Origin: Lamellibrachia columna | Taxonomy: Eukaryota > Annelida > Polychaeta > Sabellida > Siboglinidae | Assembly: GCA_963662155.1 (NCBI GenBank) | Contig: OY759270.1 | Coordinates: 49,439,664 to 49,503,663, forward strand | Direction: 5' to 3' | Length of the DNA stretch: 64,000 bases | In this document: positions 55,382 through 64,000 of the stretch, piece by piece | Numbering within the stretch: the stretch's first letter is position 1 | Layout of the letters: the number at the start of each line of letters is the position of its first letter | Made by a program: the position numbers and the translations under genes | Notes under the pieces: generated by a model | Told to the model about the DNA's origin: nothing | The model's database searches: none | Seen by the model: only the letters and a program-made list of their open reading frames with translations

Positions 55382-56515
55382 CATCAAAGATTGTTACTTA
55401 AAGTAAAAGCCCATGGTATAGGTAATGATGTAATCAACTGGATAAAAAGTGGCTTACACAAAGAAGACAGAGAGTAATTGTAGATGGTTAGATTTCGAAC
55501 TGAAAATCGGTTTTGTGTGGGGTACCACAGGGATCAGTATTAGGCCCTATACTGTTTATAATATATATAAATAATTTGGAAGATGACATATCTAGCAAAT
55601 TACTCAAATTTGCAGATGACACAAAAGTATTCAGAAAGGTTACTAATAATACAGATATACAAAGTTTACAGGATGATCTAGATAAATTAGTTAAATGGTC
55701 AAAAAAATGGCAAATGTTATTCAATTTTGGGAAGTGAAAATGTATACACATAGGACATGGAAACATGGACGAAGAATATAAAATGGGGGATGCTGTACTA
55801 GGTAGAACTACACAAGAAAAGGACTTAGGAATAACATTTAGTGCTGACATGAAAGTTTCAGAGCAATGTGGGATTGCTGCTTTGAAAGGAAATCAAATTC
55901 TAGGGCTAATTAGGAGAACTATCATGTATAAGGAGAAACAGCTAATTGTATCCCTGTACAAAGCAATAGTTAGACCACATTTGGAATGTTGTATTCAAGC
56001 GTGGAGGCCATATCGTAAAAAGGACAGACAAGCTAGAAAGAATACAATGAAGAGCAACTAAAATGATTCCAGAATTGAGAGACCTTACTTACGAAAGTCG
56101 ATTATTACAATGTGGTTTGACAGCACTAGAGACCAGGAGACTAAGAGGAGACCAAATAGAAGTGTTTAAAATACTGAATGGTTATGAGGATGTTGATAGG
56201 AATATGTTCTTCAAACTTAAAGAAGGCAGTAGAACCAAAGGACACAAAGCAGCATTAGTTAAAGAGCAGTGTAGGTTGGACATGAGAAAGTACTCTTTCT
56301 CACAGAGGGTGATAAATGAATGGAACAAACTGCTAAATGATTGTGTTAATGCTAGTAGTGTGCATATTTTTAAACATAGAATTGACAGATATTTGATAAG
56401 GGCGGGCTACACATAGATGAGAAAATTGTTGGACTCTCGATAAGCCAATGGCTTCCTTGTCCACTTGCCATCTGGAACTTGTTGTTTGGGATGGCAATCT
56501 TGTTAAACATATCAG
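55382..56515 (+). mobile_element. CR1-type LINE, subfamily 1b, 5'-truncated copy
   Basis: Starts HQRLLLKVKAHGIGNDVINWI in RT block A and continues with VPQGSVLGPILFIIYINNLEDD, FADDTKVFRK, KWQMLFNFGK (stop), EKDLGITFSADMK, KGNQILGLIRRTIMYKEKQL, a 4-nt type frame break near 56028-56060, and an open C-terminus RRATKMIPEL-like to IRAGYT, then 3' UTR to GGCAATCTTGTTAAA. It begins exactly at the gypsy LTR end. Confidence 0.92.
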
Positions 56516-56955
56516 CATTCCATTCCTGACCACTAATCACCGTGCAGATGTCTTGTTGTGAAGTTCCAAATTCAACTAAATTTGCTGCATTCTTTCTGTC
56601 AACTTTCACATCAGACGGTGCTTGGAGTTTAGCTTAACATTACTGTCCATAGGTTCTGCCCCTAAAGCAACGTTTCACATTGATTTAAAGCTACTTCTCG
56701 TAACGTATCGAGACGTGACCCATGATTGACAGTATGGTAACCTGCTTCTTTCTTCGCTGTCCATTTACTATCTGGGTCATTTGCTTTGGATGGGAATCTT
56801 GTTAAATCTGGTTAAATTTTTTTAAATTAAACATTTGCATAGGAACATAATAGTGACAAAGCAATGAAAGTTAGTTTCTTTCTACCAGAAAGTTTTGTTT
56901 TAATATACCCAGAATTATGCTGATATTCTCATGTTTCTATGATGTCTTTTTACAG
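56516..56955. other. Intron before E9 with a CR1-1 tail scrap
   Basis: 56745-56815 matches the CR1-1 3' UTR end (GGATGGGAATCTTGTTAAATC). The last 80 bp (AAAGTTTTGTTTTAATATACC, then TATTCTCATGTTTC) are the segment shared upstream of type A exons. Confidence 0.65.
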
Positions 56956-57231
56956 AGCCAAATGCAGCTAGCAACGTTGAAGCGACAACAACTGTGAACT
57001 CAGTCACAGCTACCTGGGATGCCCCCACTACTGGTGGTGGTACAAAGTATACAGTCACACTGAAGGAAGGTTCAACAACAAAGGACACAAATAATGATGT
57101 CAGTGGAACAACAACAACATTCAGTAGTTTAACAGCTGGCACGGAGTACACTGTTGTTGTGGTGTCTGTGATTGGAGACCTGAGTAGTGGAGGTCAGAGC
57201 AGTGACTCTGTGGAGGGCAAGTTCTACACAA
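56956..57231 (+). CDS. FN3 domain exon E9 (type A)
   Basis: 276 nt, phase 1-1. Encodes ASNVEATTTVNSVTATW, DAPTTGGGTKYTVTLKEGS, KDTNNDVSGTTTTFSSL and DLSSGGQSSDSVEGKFYT. It mixes features: ASNVEA and EGKFY as in E2, KDTNN as in E4, and the WDAP ancestral residue. That pattern fits a copy made before the E4-E6 WVAP change. The antisense 78-codon frame over it is a shadow. Confidence 0.92.
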
Positions 57232-57315
57232 GTAAGTCTGAATGGGTTTATCGTATTAGTAGAGTTTCTGTAATTGTCAGCTTATTTTAGTACTTTGTCC
57301 TTTTAATAGTGTATG

Positions 57316-58006
57316 CATAGCTGCCATCCCTTCCATTTTTCCCGTATTCTTTCTGGCTTCAAAATCTGAGTATGGAAATACGAATCTGCCGTTCATATCC
57401 CCTTTTCTGAAAAATTCTGCTCGATAATTTTGATTTGGTAATTTTTTCTCTGATCCATATTCTACAATGCAGATATATCCTCCACGCATGCGTGAGTGGC
57501 TGCTCCGCTTCCTGTTTCTTTGTTGAGTGTGTGAGATCAGTACTGTGTTGCCGATCATACACACAGCCGAAAATGTCGTCAACAAATCGGCCAATAAAGC
57601 AAAAACAGTGGTTCTTTGTGCAGTACAAGACAGATTTTGCATTCGTACAAACATGGCTGGGCGATAGCTAAGAATTTTGCACAGTCTGTTGCTGTGATAT
57701 CAACATTTCCCATAGAGGGCAGAGCGACAAATCTTCAAAACATACGCAGAATTCAAAAGCTGAGGAATCGTGTGCAATTAAGAACACGCTAAAAATTTTA
57801 AAGTATCCTTTTACTATTTTAGCTTGTCAAAAGACTGTTTTATTAAATGTTCTTTTGAATTGTATGCACTCTTTGAGTTAATCAAAATGTATCAGGAAAT
57901 TAAATCTTCAGTGTTGTAAATGGCATTTTTTTTTCAGCAAGCCCCCCTCCTGAACCCACCCCCACCAAATATTCCATTTTGGGGTTTCTAAAGGTTGGCA
58001 GCTGTG
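57316..58006 (+). mobile_element. hAT-like remnant with BED-type zinc finger
   Basis: The ends form an inverted repeat: CATAGCTGCCATCC at 57316 and, on the minus strand, CACAGCTGCCAACC at 58006. Inside, from ATG 57573, the plus strand reads MSSTNRPIKQKQWFFVQYKT..., then after one in-frame stop EFCTVCCCDINISHRGQSDK and HTQNSK. This C-x2-C ... H pattern with D-I-x-I-x-H-x-G-x-x-D is a BED-like finger of hAT-type transposases. The catalytic domain is absent, so the element is internally deleted. An 8-bp target duplication is not evident. The long antisense frame (57654-57277) is not taken as a gene. Confidence 0.6.
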
Positions 58007-58029
58007 TATGTTTGTGTATCATATTTTCA

Positions 58030-58340
58030 GGCAATAAATATTCTTATCGAATTAATTTTAAGCTGTCCACTCTTACATATCGTGCTCTGTCTACACAACA
58101 ACCACCCTACTTGGCTAGTCTCTCACTTTTAAAACATCTGAAACTAAAGGTATTTTCCACAAAAAAACTCAAAACATTTATTCCAAATTGAATTTCCACC
58201 ATAAATCTTCAGTTGTCCCTCGTTTTGATAATGACTTTTGCACGTCCCTGTTCACGATTATGCTTAATGATTCTGTTTTGTTGCGCCTCTGAGCTCAGGT
58301 TCCTGAGGATATAGGTGCCATAGAAGTTAATTATTATTAT
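58030..58340 (+). mobile_element. L2-like LINE 3' end (family L2-3)
   Basis: SYRINFKLSTLTYRALSTQQPPYLASL is the L2 RT C-terminal motif, followed after a deletion by STKKLKTFIPN and a stop. The 3' UTR has GCGCCTCTGAGCTCAGG, TTCCTGAGGATATAGGTGCC and an (ATT)n tail at 58330-58340. Only this copy gives the sense-oriented 3' end intact. Confidence 0.85.
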
Positions 58341-59159
58341 CTTCTTTAGTACATTGAAGCTGAAGACCTATGTCTTTAAACAGTAGTTTATTTCTGGCAA
58401 AATTAGATAGTTTATTTAGCACTTTTTGTGAGAGATTTGAGTGACTCAATAGTTTTGAGGCAATTGGTGACGGAGTGTACTGTGCTTAGAAAGAGTGGTG
58501 TTGACTGCATCTAAAATAAAATTATTTGCAAATTAATACTACAGGGGAGTCTGCTTAAAGTCCCTCCTCAATTTAATTTTTTCGCTAGTCTCATTTCAAA
58601 TTAATTTTGCGAAAAATCATACCTACCTAGTGTTCACTGAAACATGCTAGCTCGTTTGTGCAACTATTGAATGTGATTTTTTAGAAATCTTCAGACAATC
58701 TATTAAATTTCTTAATGTTTGGTCAAATATTAATTGAAGTGAAAATGGAAATGCTGAAAAATATTTAACCCCTAATGAAATTTTTTTACTTTGTTGTGTG
58801 ATCAGCTACAGGATGGAAATCACCACCATTATCAGCATTGACCTGCAAAGTGTATACCGTTTTGGGTTTCCACTATTTTGAACCTTGCCAAATCTAATTA
58901 CTAAATTAATTACAATTCTTTCGATGATTTGAGCAAAATTTTAAATTGACTGCTAATGTCACATAAACTATTCAGACACTACATATTTGGACATCAACAA
59001 ACCGAAGTAGAAGTAAAACCAAATATATTGGCTGAGACAGAACCATTCCCTATTTCCGTGGTATTACAAAGTGCCACTTATACGAATCAGCTGCTTAATA
59101 GAATGAAATCATTCTTGCCAGAAGTGATTCTACTAAGCGTAGTTCACTGTATAGATTGT
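58341..59159. other. Intronic sequence, weakly related to exon-downstream introns
   Basis: 58340-58500 (TACATTGAAGCTGAAGACC, then GCAAAATTAGATAG) resembles the introns after E5 and E6. 58500-59159 is unrecognised. Confidence 0.45.
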
Positions 59160-59250
59160 ACCTAGGATAGATCCCTGAGGCACTATTGTTGACATTAATG
59201 AGGTATCAGATTTAGCACAATTAAATTCACTATTTGCACAGGATCATAAC
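59160..59250 (-). mobile_element. Antisense LINE RT relic shared by exon flanks, copy 3
   Basis: Minus strand reads SDTSLMST then a VPQGSIL-like remnant (GATCCCTGAGGCAC on the plus strand). Same relic as before E5 and E6, 120 bp before the E10 acceptor. Confidence 0.7.
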
Positions 59251-59362
59251 AAAGACAAAACAATGAAAGATTAACTTTTTCTAGTGTCTACCACCAAGTT
59301 TTGTTTGAACAGATTCCAGAATTATGCTGATATTGTCATGTTTCTGTGATGTCTTTGTACAG

Positions 59363-59623
59363 AGCCGAATGCACCAAGCAACATTCAAGCAACAGCGACT
59401 GTGAACTCACTCACAGCAACCTGGGATGCCCCCACTACTGGTGGTGGTACAACGTATACAGTCACACTGAAGGAAGGTTCAACAACAAAGACATCAACTC
59501 CTGGAGTCAGTGGAACAACAACAACATTCAACAGTTTAACAGCTGGCATGGAGTACACTATTGTTGTGGTGTCTGTGATTGGAAGTCAGACCAGTGACTC
59601 TGTGGAGAACAAGTTCTATACAA
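59363..59623 (+). CDS. FN3 domain exon E10 (type A, short FG loop)
   Basis: 261 nt (87 codons), phase 1-1. Encodes APSNIQATATVNSLTATW, DAPTTGGGTTYTVTLKEGS, KTSTPGVSGTTTTFNSL, AGMEYTIVVVSVIGSQTSDSVENK. Like E3 it lacks the 15 nt of the FG loop, but the neighbouring codons differ (GSQTSD versus GGQSSD), so the deletion probably happened twice, or was followed by local change. Confidence 0.92.
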
Positions 59624-60300
59624 GTAAGTCTGAATGGGCTTTATCGGGAAGTTTGTTCCAACATTTTGATGGCACGATTTGTGAAATAGTGTTTCCGTAT
59701 CTCTGAACGAGAGTAACTTTTACATCTTCCTTCGTTTTAAGCTGTGGCACCTCAGATTGCTGCTACATTGATAGAAAAAGTGCTCTGAGTTATTTTGTTA
59801 TGTTTATGCCACTGAGATATTTATATACCTCACAGAGCTCTGCTTCAGGTCGTCTCTGTTCCAAAGGAATTGATTTGATACGTGTTCTGCAGAGTTTCAG
59901 CGCTCTCTTCTGAACCTTTGTCCAATTCATTGATATCCTTTTGATAGAATGGGTTCAACGCTGTCGATGCATATTCCAGCACTGGTCGAATCATTGATTC
60001 ATATAAGGTCTTTATTATCTTTTACATTTTATATGGGTGCTTGGTTTTAGGTTATCACAGATGGTAATTCCTAAATCCTTTTAACATTGCTGTATGCGTA
60101 GTTGAGGCTTTTTCTTATTTTAAATACTACACATTTAGTGGCATTAAAGTTTAATAGCCAAGTTTTTGACCAAACTGCAAGTTTGTTTAGATCATCGTGG
60201 AGAGCTTCACAGTCACATCTTGGAGAGCTTCACAGTCACCTTTGAGTAGAGTTTTGTATCTTCAACAAACATTTTGGCTGTTGCCTTAACTCCATAAATC

Positions 60301-60303
<3 letters not shown>

Positions 60304-60391
<88 letters not shown>
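60304..60391. repeat. (TA)40 microsatellite with TG cap
   Basis: TA tract to 60384, then TGTGTGT. It sits inside the RT reading region between LLFL and INDL. Confidence 0.97.
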
Positions 60392-60885
60392 ACAAAAATA
60401 GTAATGGCCCTAGAATTGAGCCTTGTGGAACCCCACTTCTTACATTTTTCCATGATGAATGACCATTTCGGACCACCCTCTGCCTTCTACCTGTTTTATT
60501 ATTTTTTATTATGTGGTATAGAAGAACAAGAACAAGAAGTTTATTTTTTGACCCCCAAAAATAACAAATAATGAAACAATAGAGATATGCATTAACACAA
60601 ATAAAATACAAGCACATATATAATAATACTGGTGTGCATACATCTTTATTTGAAACCAGTATAGATAACCATAATTAATTATAAAAAAAAAAACTTTTAA
60701 TGTTAAAACAAGTAGGGATCAGTGGCTCCCATTAAGACATATAGTATCAAAGGCTTTTGAGTTGTAAGTAAAGAGCATCTGTTTCAGAACTGTTAACTTT
60801 ATTTGCATTGCAGTCATCAAGACACTCTAATAGTTGTGTAATACATGAATTTTTTTTGGAAAACCATGTTGGTCACAGCTGATAG

Positions 60886-61210
60886 TATTGTTTGTGTCAG
60901 CTAGTTTAAGTATTGTTTGTGTCAGCTAGTTTAAGTATTGTTTGTGTCAGCTAGTTTAAGTATTGTTTGTGTCAGCTAGTTTAAGTATTGTTTGTGTCAG
61001 CTAGTTTAAGTATTGTTTGTGTCAGCTAGTTTAAGTATTGTTTGTGTCCGCTAGTTTAAGTATAGTTTGTGTCCGCTAGTTTAAGTATTGTTTGTGTCAG
61101 CTAGTTTAAGTATTGTTTGTGTCAGCTAGTTTAAGTATTGTTTGTGTCCGCTAGTTTAAGTATTGTTTGTGTCAGCTAGTTTAAGTATTGTTTGTGTCAG
61201 CTAGTTTAAG
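60886..61210. repeat. 25-bp minisatellite, 13 exact-length copies
   Basis: Unit TATTGTTTGTGTCAGC plus TAGTTTAAG, 25 bp, repeated 13 times without length change (325 bp). Copies 7, 8 and 11 have TCCGC for TCAGC, and copy 8 also has TATAG for TATTG. It lies inside the antisense LINE RT. Confidence 0.97.
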
Positions 61211-61764
61211 CAAACTGTCTTGTATTAATCTTTCTAATAGTTTTACCACTTGGCTGGTGAGTGACACTGGCCAGTAATTGTTACAGTTGTTTCGTGGACC
61301 AATGTGGATTTGTGTTACATTTGCATCCCTCCAATCCTATGGTATTTGGCTTGTTTGTGTGGTTTTGCTAAAAATATTGGCCAATGAAATATCAATGTTG
61401 AAGCAGTTTCTTAAAACATTTACACAATAAGTCTGGACCATTAGCTATGTCCAGTTTCAAATTTGTTAAAGGGTTTTCTTCAAGAGGCTGCATCTTTTCC
61501 AGTCAGAAACCCCTTGTTAATATCCACTTTAAGAAACAATCTGCACCAGTATCTATAGCAGTAGTATTTAACCTGGGGGTAATTACCCCCCCGGATAATT
61601 TTCGGGGGGTAATGAGAACATTTTAATTAACGGAAATGTTAGTACCCCCTGGTAGGTATAATTCAATCATAATGTTTACGCCACATTGACAATGTTTATG
61701 CAGTGATGTAAGCCTACTATAAGTTAAGAATGCATCATTCCCCCTGGTCTCATCAATGTCTTCT

Positions 61765-62688
61765 CGGAGGTTGTTATAATTGTTTATCATATCCAAGGCA
61801 GTGCTACGAACTCCAGAATTTTCAGTGTTGTGCGAGGAAGTTGGGGCAGAATTCAGTGTACTCCTGTTCCATATGGAGTTTCGCTGGTTATTACGGGGGA
61901 AAGTCTTTCTACGCATGTTCGAACTGAGAGAAGATATCACCTTGTTTCTGGAAAGGGGGAGAACCGCTAAAGAACAAGAATTCCACATGAAGATGATGGA
62001 CCATACATTCATTTTAAAGCTGGCCTACCTCGCAGATTATTTTGGTGAGATCAATCAGCTGAACCTCTCACTACAAGGGATTGTGGTGAATACCCCCTCA
62101 GTTCAAGACAAGGTAGCCAGCTTCCTGCTCCAGCTTTACCAACATAGAGTTTAGGCCTATGATGTCTCCACATTCTCCCAATTGACAACATTGCTCGAGG
62201 GGACCGGGGAGAAATGTCCTTTTGCTGCAGCAAAAAAAATCAGGCAGCACTTACATTCCACAGAAGAGTTAATCCATCAGTGGATACTTCCCTGATCTGG
62301 AACACCATGAAAAGAATACATAGATAGTGATACATTTTTCCGTGGAAGAATGAGTCATCAAAGATGATGATGTCATGGTGAAAGCAGAGTTCCTTGGCCT
62401 GCAAGAAGACAACATGCTGAAAGCAGACTTTCAAGATTCTGACCTGGTTACCTTCTGGCATAAAGCTGGTACGGGTCATATCCAGGTCTCTCAGACAGAG
62501 CCCTGAAAGTCCTTATCCCATTTGCCACCACATATCACTGTGAGGTTGGCTTTTCAACAATGGTCACAATAAAAACCAAGGCAAGGAATAGATTGGATCT
62601 CACCCATGACCTGCGATGTGTTCTAGCTGTGACAAAGCCTCACATCTCACAGCTGGTCAAGAAGACGCAATTCCAACAGTCACACTGA
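61765..62688 (+). pseudogene. hAT transposase relic (ZBED5/SCAND3/FAM200-like)
   Basis: Plus strand. A first segment in one frame reads YHIQGSATNSRIFS, then a frameshift near 61820 leads into VLCEEVGAEFSVLLFHMEF, RWLLRGKVFLRMFELRED, LAYLADYFGEINQLNLSLQG. The catalytic E/W region (H-x-E-x-RWLSRGK) is recognisable with HMEFRWLLRGK. The middle part (62155-62490) is broken by stops. The C-terminal dimerisation region is well kept in the last frame: SDRALKVLIPFATTYHCEVGFST, KTKARNRLDLTHDLRCVLA, ending at TGA 62686-62688. The N-terminal BED finger and first catalytic Asp region are missing. The protein would have been a cut-and-paste DNA transposase in the nucleus. Confidence 0.88.
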
Positions 62689-62802
62689 CACTTGCATCTG
62701 TAGCGTGTGACTTGTCATGTGTTTGATCTGAACTAAGATAAGGGTAGTGACACCTAGAAATAATTATTTTTTTCTTCATTTGTCTGAATCTAACATGATG
62801 AG

Positions 62803-62893
62803 AATAAAACAGTACTGGAATAAAACAGTACTGGAAAAAAAACAGTACTGGAATAAAACAGTACTGGAATAAAACAGTACTGGAATAAAACAA
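62803..62893. repeat. 16-bp minisatellite, five and a half copies
   Basis: Unit AATAAAACAGTACTGG, one copy with a longer A run. Located between the transposase stop and the right terminal repeat of the hAT. Confidence 0.95.
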
Positions 62894-63022
62894 AAGAATC
62901 AAAAGAACGTTGTTTATTTTCCCATTTCCTTTTTTATGTTTCCATTTAAACTGTGAGGGGGTAACTACAGCTCTGTTGGTAAGCTCAAGGGGCAACAGTG
63001 CCAAAAAGGTTAAATACCACTG

Positions 63023-63455
63023 ATCTATAATATGGTGCCAATTTACAATCTGGTTAAAATACAGAGGGAATATTGAGTCCTGGAAATTTCTGTTGCTGTT
63101 TTTAGTTATGCTAGGATTATCAGCTGCCCTCTGTTATGTACCCAAACTGATTTGAATTGAACATGTTTGAAAGGGTTTATCTATACAGCTATTTATATAT
63201 ATCAGATTTTTTTATGAGTGCATGTGTGCGTGTGTGTATGCATGCATGTGTGCGTGCATGTGTGGTTATTTTAAATTGCTACCTACATGTGAACAATTCA
63301 CTGTGATAACAACAAATATTCAGATGTAATGAAATGTCTAGCTGTATGAGAAAGAAATCAGCTCTTCCCTTCTAACTGGTTGTGTATATACAACAAAATA
63401 TACATGTCACCAAGAATACACAAGGGTGCCACTTTTAAAACTGTCATTGTTTCAG
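63023..63455. other. LINE remainder and intron before E11
   Basis: 63031 to about 63150 is the continuation of the antisense LINE beyond the hAT. 63213-63265 is a GTGTG/CATG-rich microsatellite. 63345-63455 resembles the intron before E8 (TATGAGAAAGAA). Confidence 0.55.
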
Positions 63456-63722
63456 AGCCGAATGTCATTAGGAAGCTTCAAGCAACTGCTAGTGTGAGTT
63501 CACTGACTGTCACATGGGATGAACCCAGTCCAGGACTGGTGGAAAGATACACAGTTGAGCTGAGAGGCGAGACAGAGCCAAAGCAGGAGATCAATGTAAA
63601 ATCAGCAACATTTAACAGTTTGACTCCAGGCAAACAGTACACAGTTGTGGTGGTTGCCTTCAGTGGAAACCTGAGCAGTGGAGGCCAGAAGAGTGCTGAG
63701 ACAGTGGGACACTTCTACACAA
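63456..63722 (+). CDS. FN3 domain exon E11 (type B)
   Basis: 267 nt (89 codons), phase 1-1, acceptor TTTCAG and donor GTAAGT. Encodes VIRKLQATASVSSLTVTW, DEPSPGLVERYTVELRGE, SATFNSLTPGKQYTVVVVAF and SGNLSSGGQKSAE with GHFYT. Close paralogue of E8. It follows two type A exons, so the order A-A-B in E9-E11 may reflect copying of a multi-exon block. The gene is expected to continue to the right of the window. Confidence 0.93.
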
Positions 63723-64000
63723 GTAAGTCAGATAATGGTCCAGACTTTGCCAATTCAGGCAATCGCCCTAACCTAACCATGTCAGATCTTCTTTATATTT
63801 TATATGCATGCATATAAACAAAACATTTGATATGACCGAAATGTTAGCTCAATCTGGGTTTGAAGTCAAAACTGGCCCTGGGCTCCCCTGTCCAGTGACA
63901 GCCACACAATTCGACAGGGAAGACCAGGGCTAGTTGTAACAAAAACAGGATATTTCAATGAAAGGTTATCTATGAGGCCTCTAAAGTGTTACAATTGACC
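63723..64000. other. Intron after E11
   Basis: No feature recognised before the window edge. Confidence 0.4.

Larger units (their letters stand above)
59740..61558 (-). mobile_element. Antisense CR1-like LINE (family 5), scattered by repeats
   Basis: On the minus strand from about 61500 down: LDxxxANGPD-like fingers, a CxTNPHW...S stretch for NYRPVSL, QHGFPKKNSCITQLLE (about 60860), DALYLQLKSL (block A, decayed), then TGRRQRVVRNGHSSWKNV, SGVPQGSILGPLLFL (60490-60400), a (TA)n tract where YINDL should follow, and C-terminal sequence to about 59750 with a KFNATKCVV-like and a KDLGITICDN-like stretch. It also continues right of the hAT element (63031 onward). A 100-150 bp unrelated insert lies near 60510-60660. 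Stops throughout. Confidence 0.85.
61559..63022 (+). mobile_element. hAT transposon with both ends and target duplication
   Basis: Terminal inverted repeats CAGTAGTATTTAACCT (61559) and CAGTGGTATTTAACCT (minus strand from 63022). Flanking 8-bp direct repeats ATCTATAG and ATCTATAA (7 of 8 match), the size typical of hAT. The element sits in the antisense LINE whose sequence resumes at 63031. Total length is 1464 bp, shorter than an autonomous hAT. It carries the transposase relic described separately and a 16-bp minisatellite near the right end. Confidence 0.9.

Noticed and set aside
57277..57654. 125-codon antisense frame
   Set aside because: It overlaps the BED-finger coding strand of a hAT remnant and runs through its terminal repeat. 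No homology is recognised.
60886..61210. Regular 25-bp repeats considered as a CRISPR array
   Set aside because: Units are contiguous with no spacers and the context is a eukaryotic LINE, so it is a minisatellite.

Overview
This 64 kb window is AT-rich, intron-rich metazoan genomic DNA. It contains no bacterial operon, rRNA gene, intact tRNA gene or CRISPR array. The evidence for an animal is the set of symmetric phase-1 fibronectin type III (FN3) exons with GTAAGT donors, CR1-, L2- and RTE-type LINEs, tRNA-derived SINEs, hAT DNA transposons and a Ty3/gypsy fragment. The species cannot be named from the sequence. An invertebrate is most likely, but deuterostome, cnidarian and lophotrochozoan hosts all remain possible.

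Host gene: one plus-strand gene appears to span the whole window. Eleven exons, each encoding one FN3 domain, lie at 1483-1738, 10123-10398, 12043-12303, 17629-17904, 18222-18497, 19594-19869, 27384-27632, 43746-44012, 56956-57231, 59363-59623 and 63456-63722. Ten of them start with AG-CC(A/G)-AA and end in TACA-A|GTAAGT, so any number can be spliced together in frame. They fall into a divergent first exon (E1), type A (E2-E6, E9, E10) and type B (E7, E8, E11). Neither end of the gene is present: no signal peptide, transmembrane segment or catalytic domain is visible. A receptor tyrosine phosphatase-like or other multi-FN3 ectodomain is an inference only.

Layout: 0-10 kb holds an antisense LINE fragment, E1, a CR1-type LINE (subfamily 1a) and sparse introns. 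10-20 kb holds E2-E6 with SINEs, minisatellites and a tandemly duplicated E5/E6 block. 20-29 kb holds a long (TA)n tract, nested L2-like/CR1 pieces, an antisense CR1 ORF1 esterase relic, an RTE-like 3' end and E7. 29-33 kb holds a mosaic CR1 copy tail-to-tail with an antisense copy. 33.15-35.24 kb is a 2.08 kb inverted repeat. 36-45 kb holds an L2-like copy, a SINE, another LINE at 40.2-42.7 kb and E8. 45-51.4 kb is a nest of LINEs containing a 737-codon open frame. 53.3-56.5 kb holds a gypsy 3' half with one LTR abutting a CR1 copy. 56.9-64 kb holds E9-E11, a BED-finger hAT remnant, an L2-like piece, and an antisense LINE carrying a (TA)n tract, a 13 x 25 bp minisatellite and a complete-ended hAT element.

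How it fits together: the gene contributes short modular exons, and almost everything else is transposon debris in its introns. Shared intron sequence beside the type A exons, including a common antisense RT relic, shows that exons were copied together with their flanks, and that unequal exchange probably drove FN3 expansion. Apart from the CR1 frame at 46.8-49.0 kb and the gypsy integrase frame, all transposon coding sequence carries stops, frameshifts or truncations.
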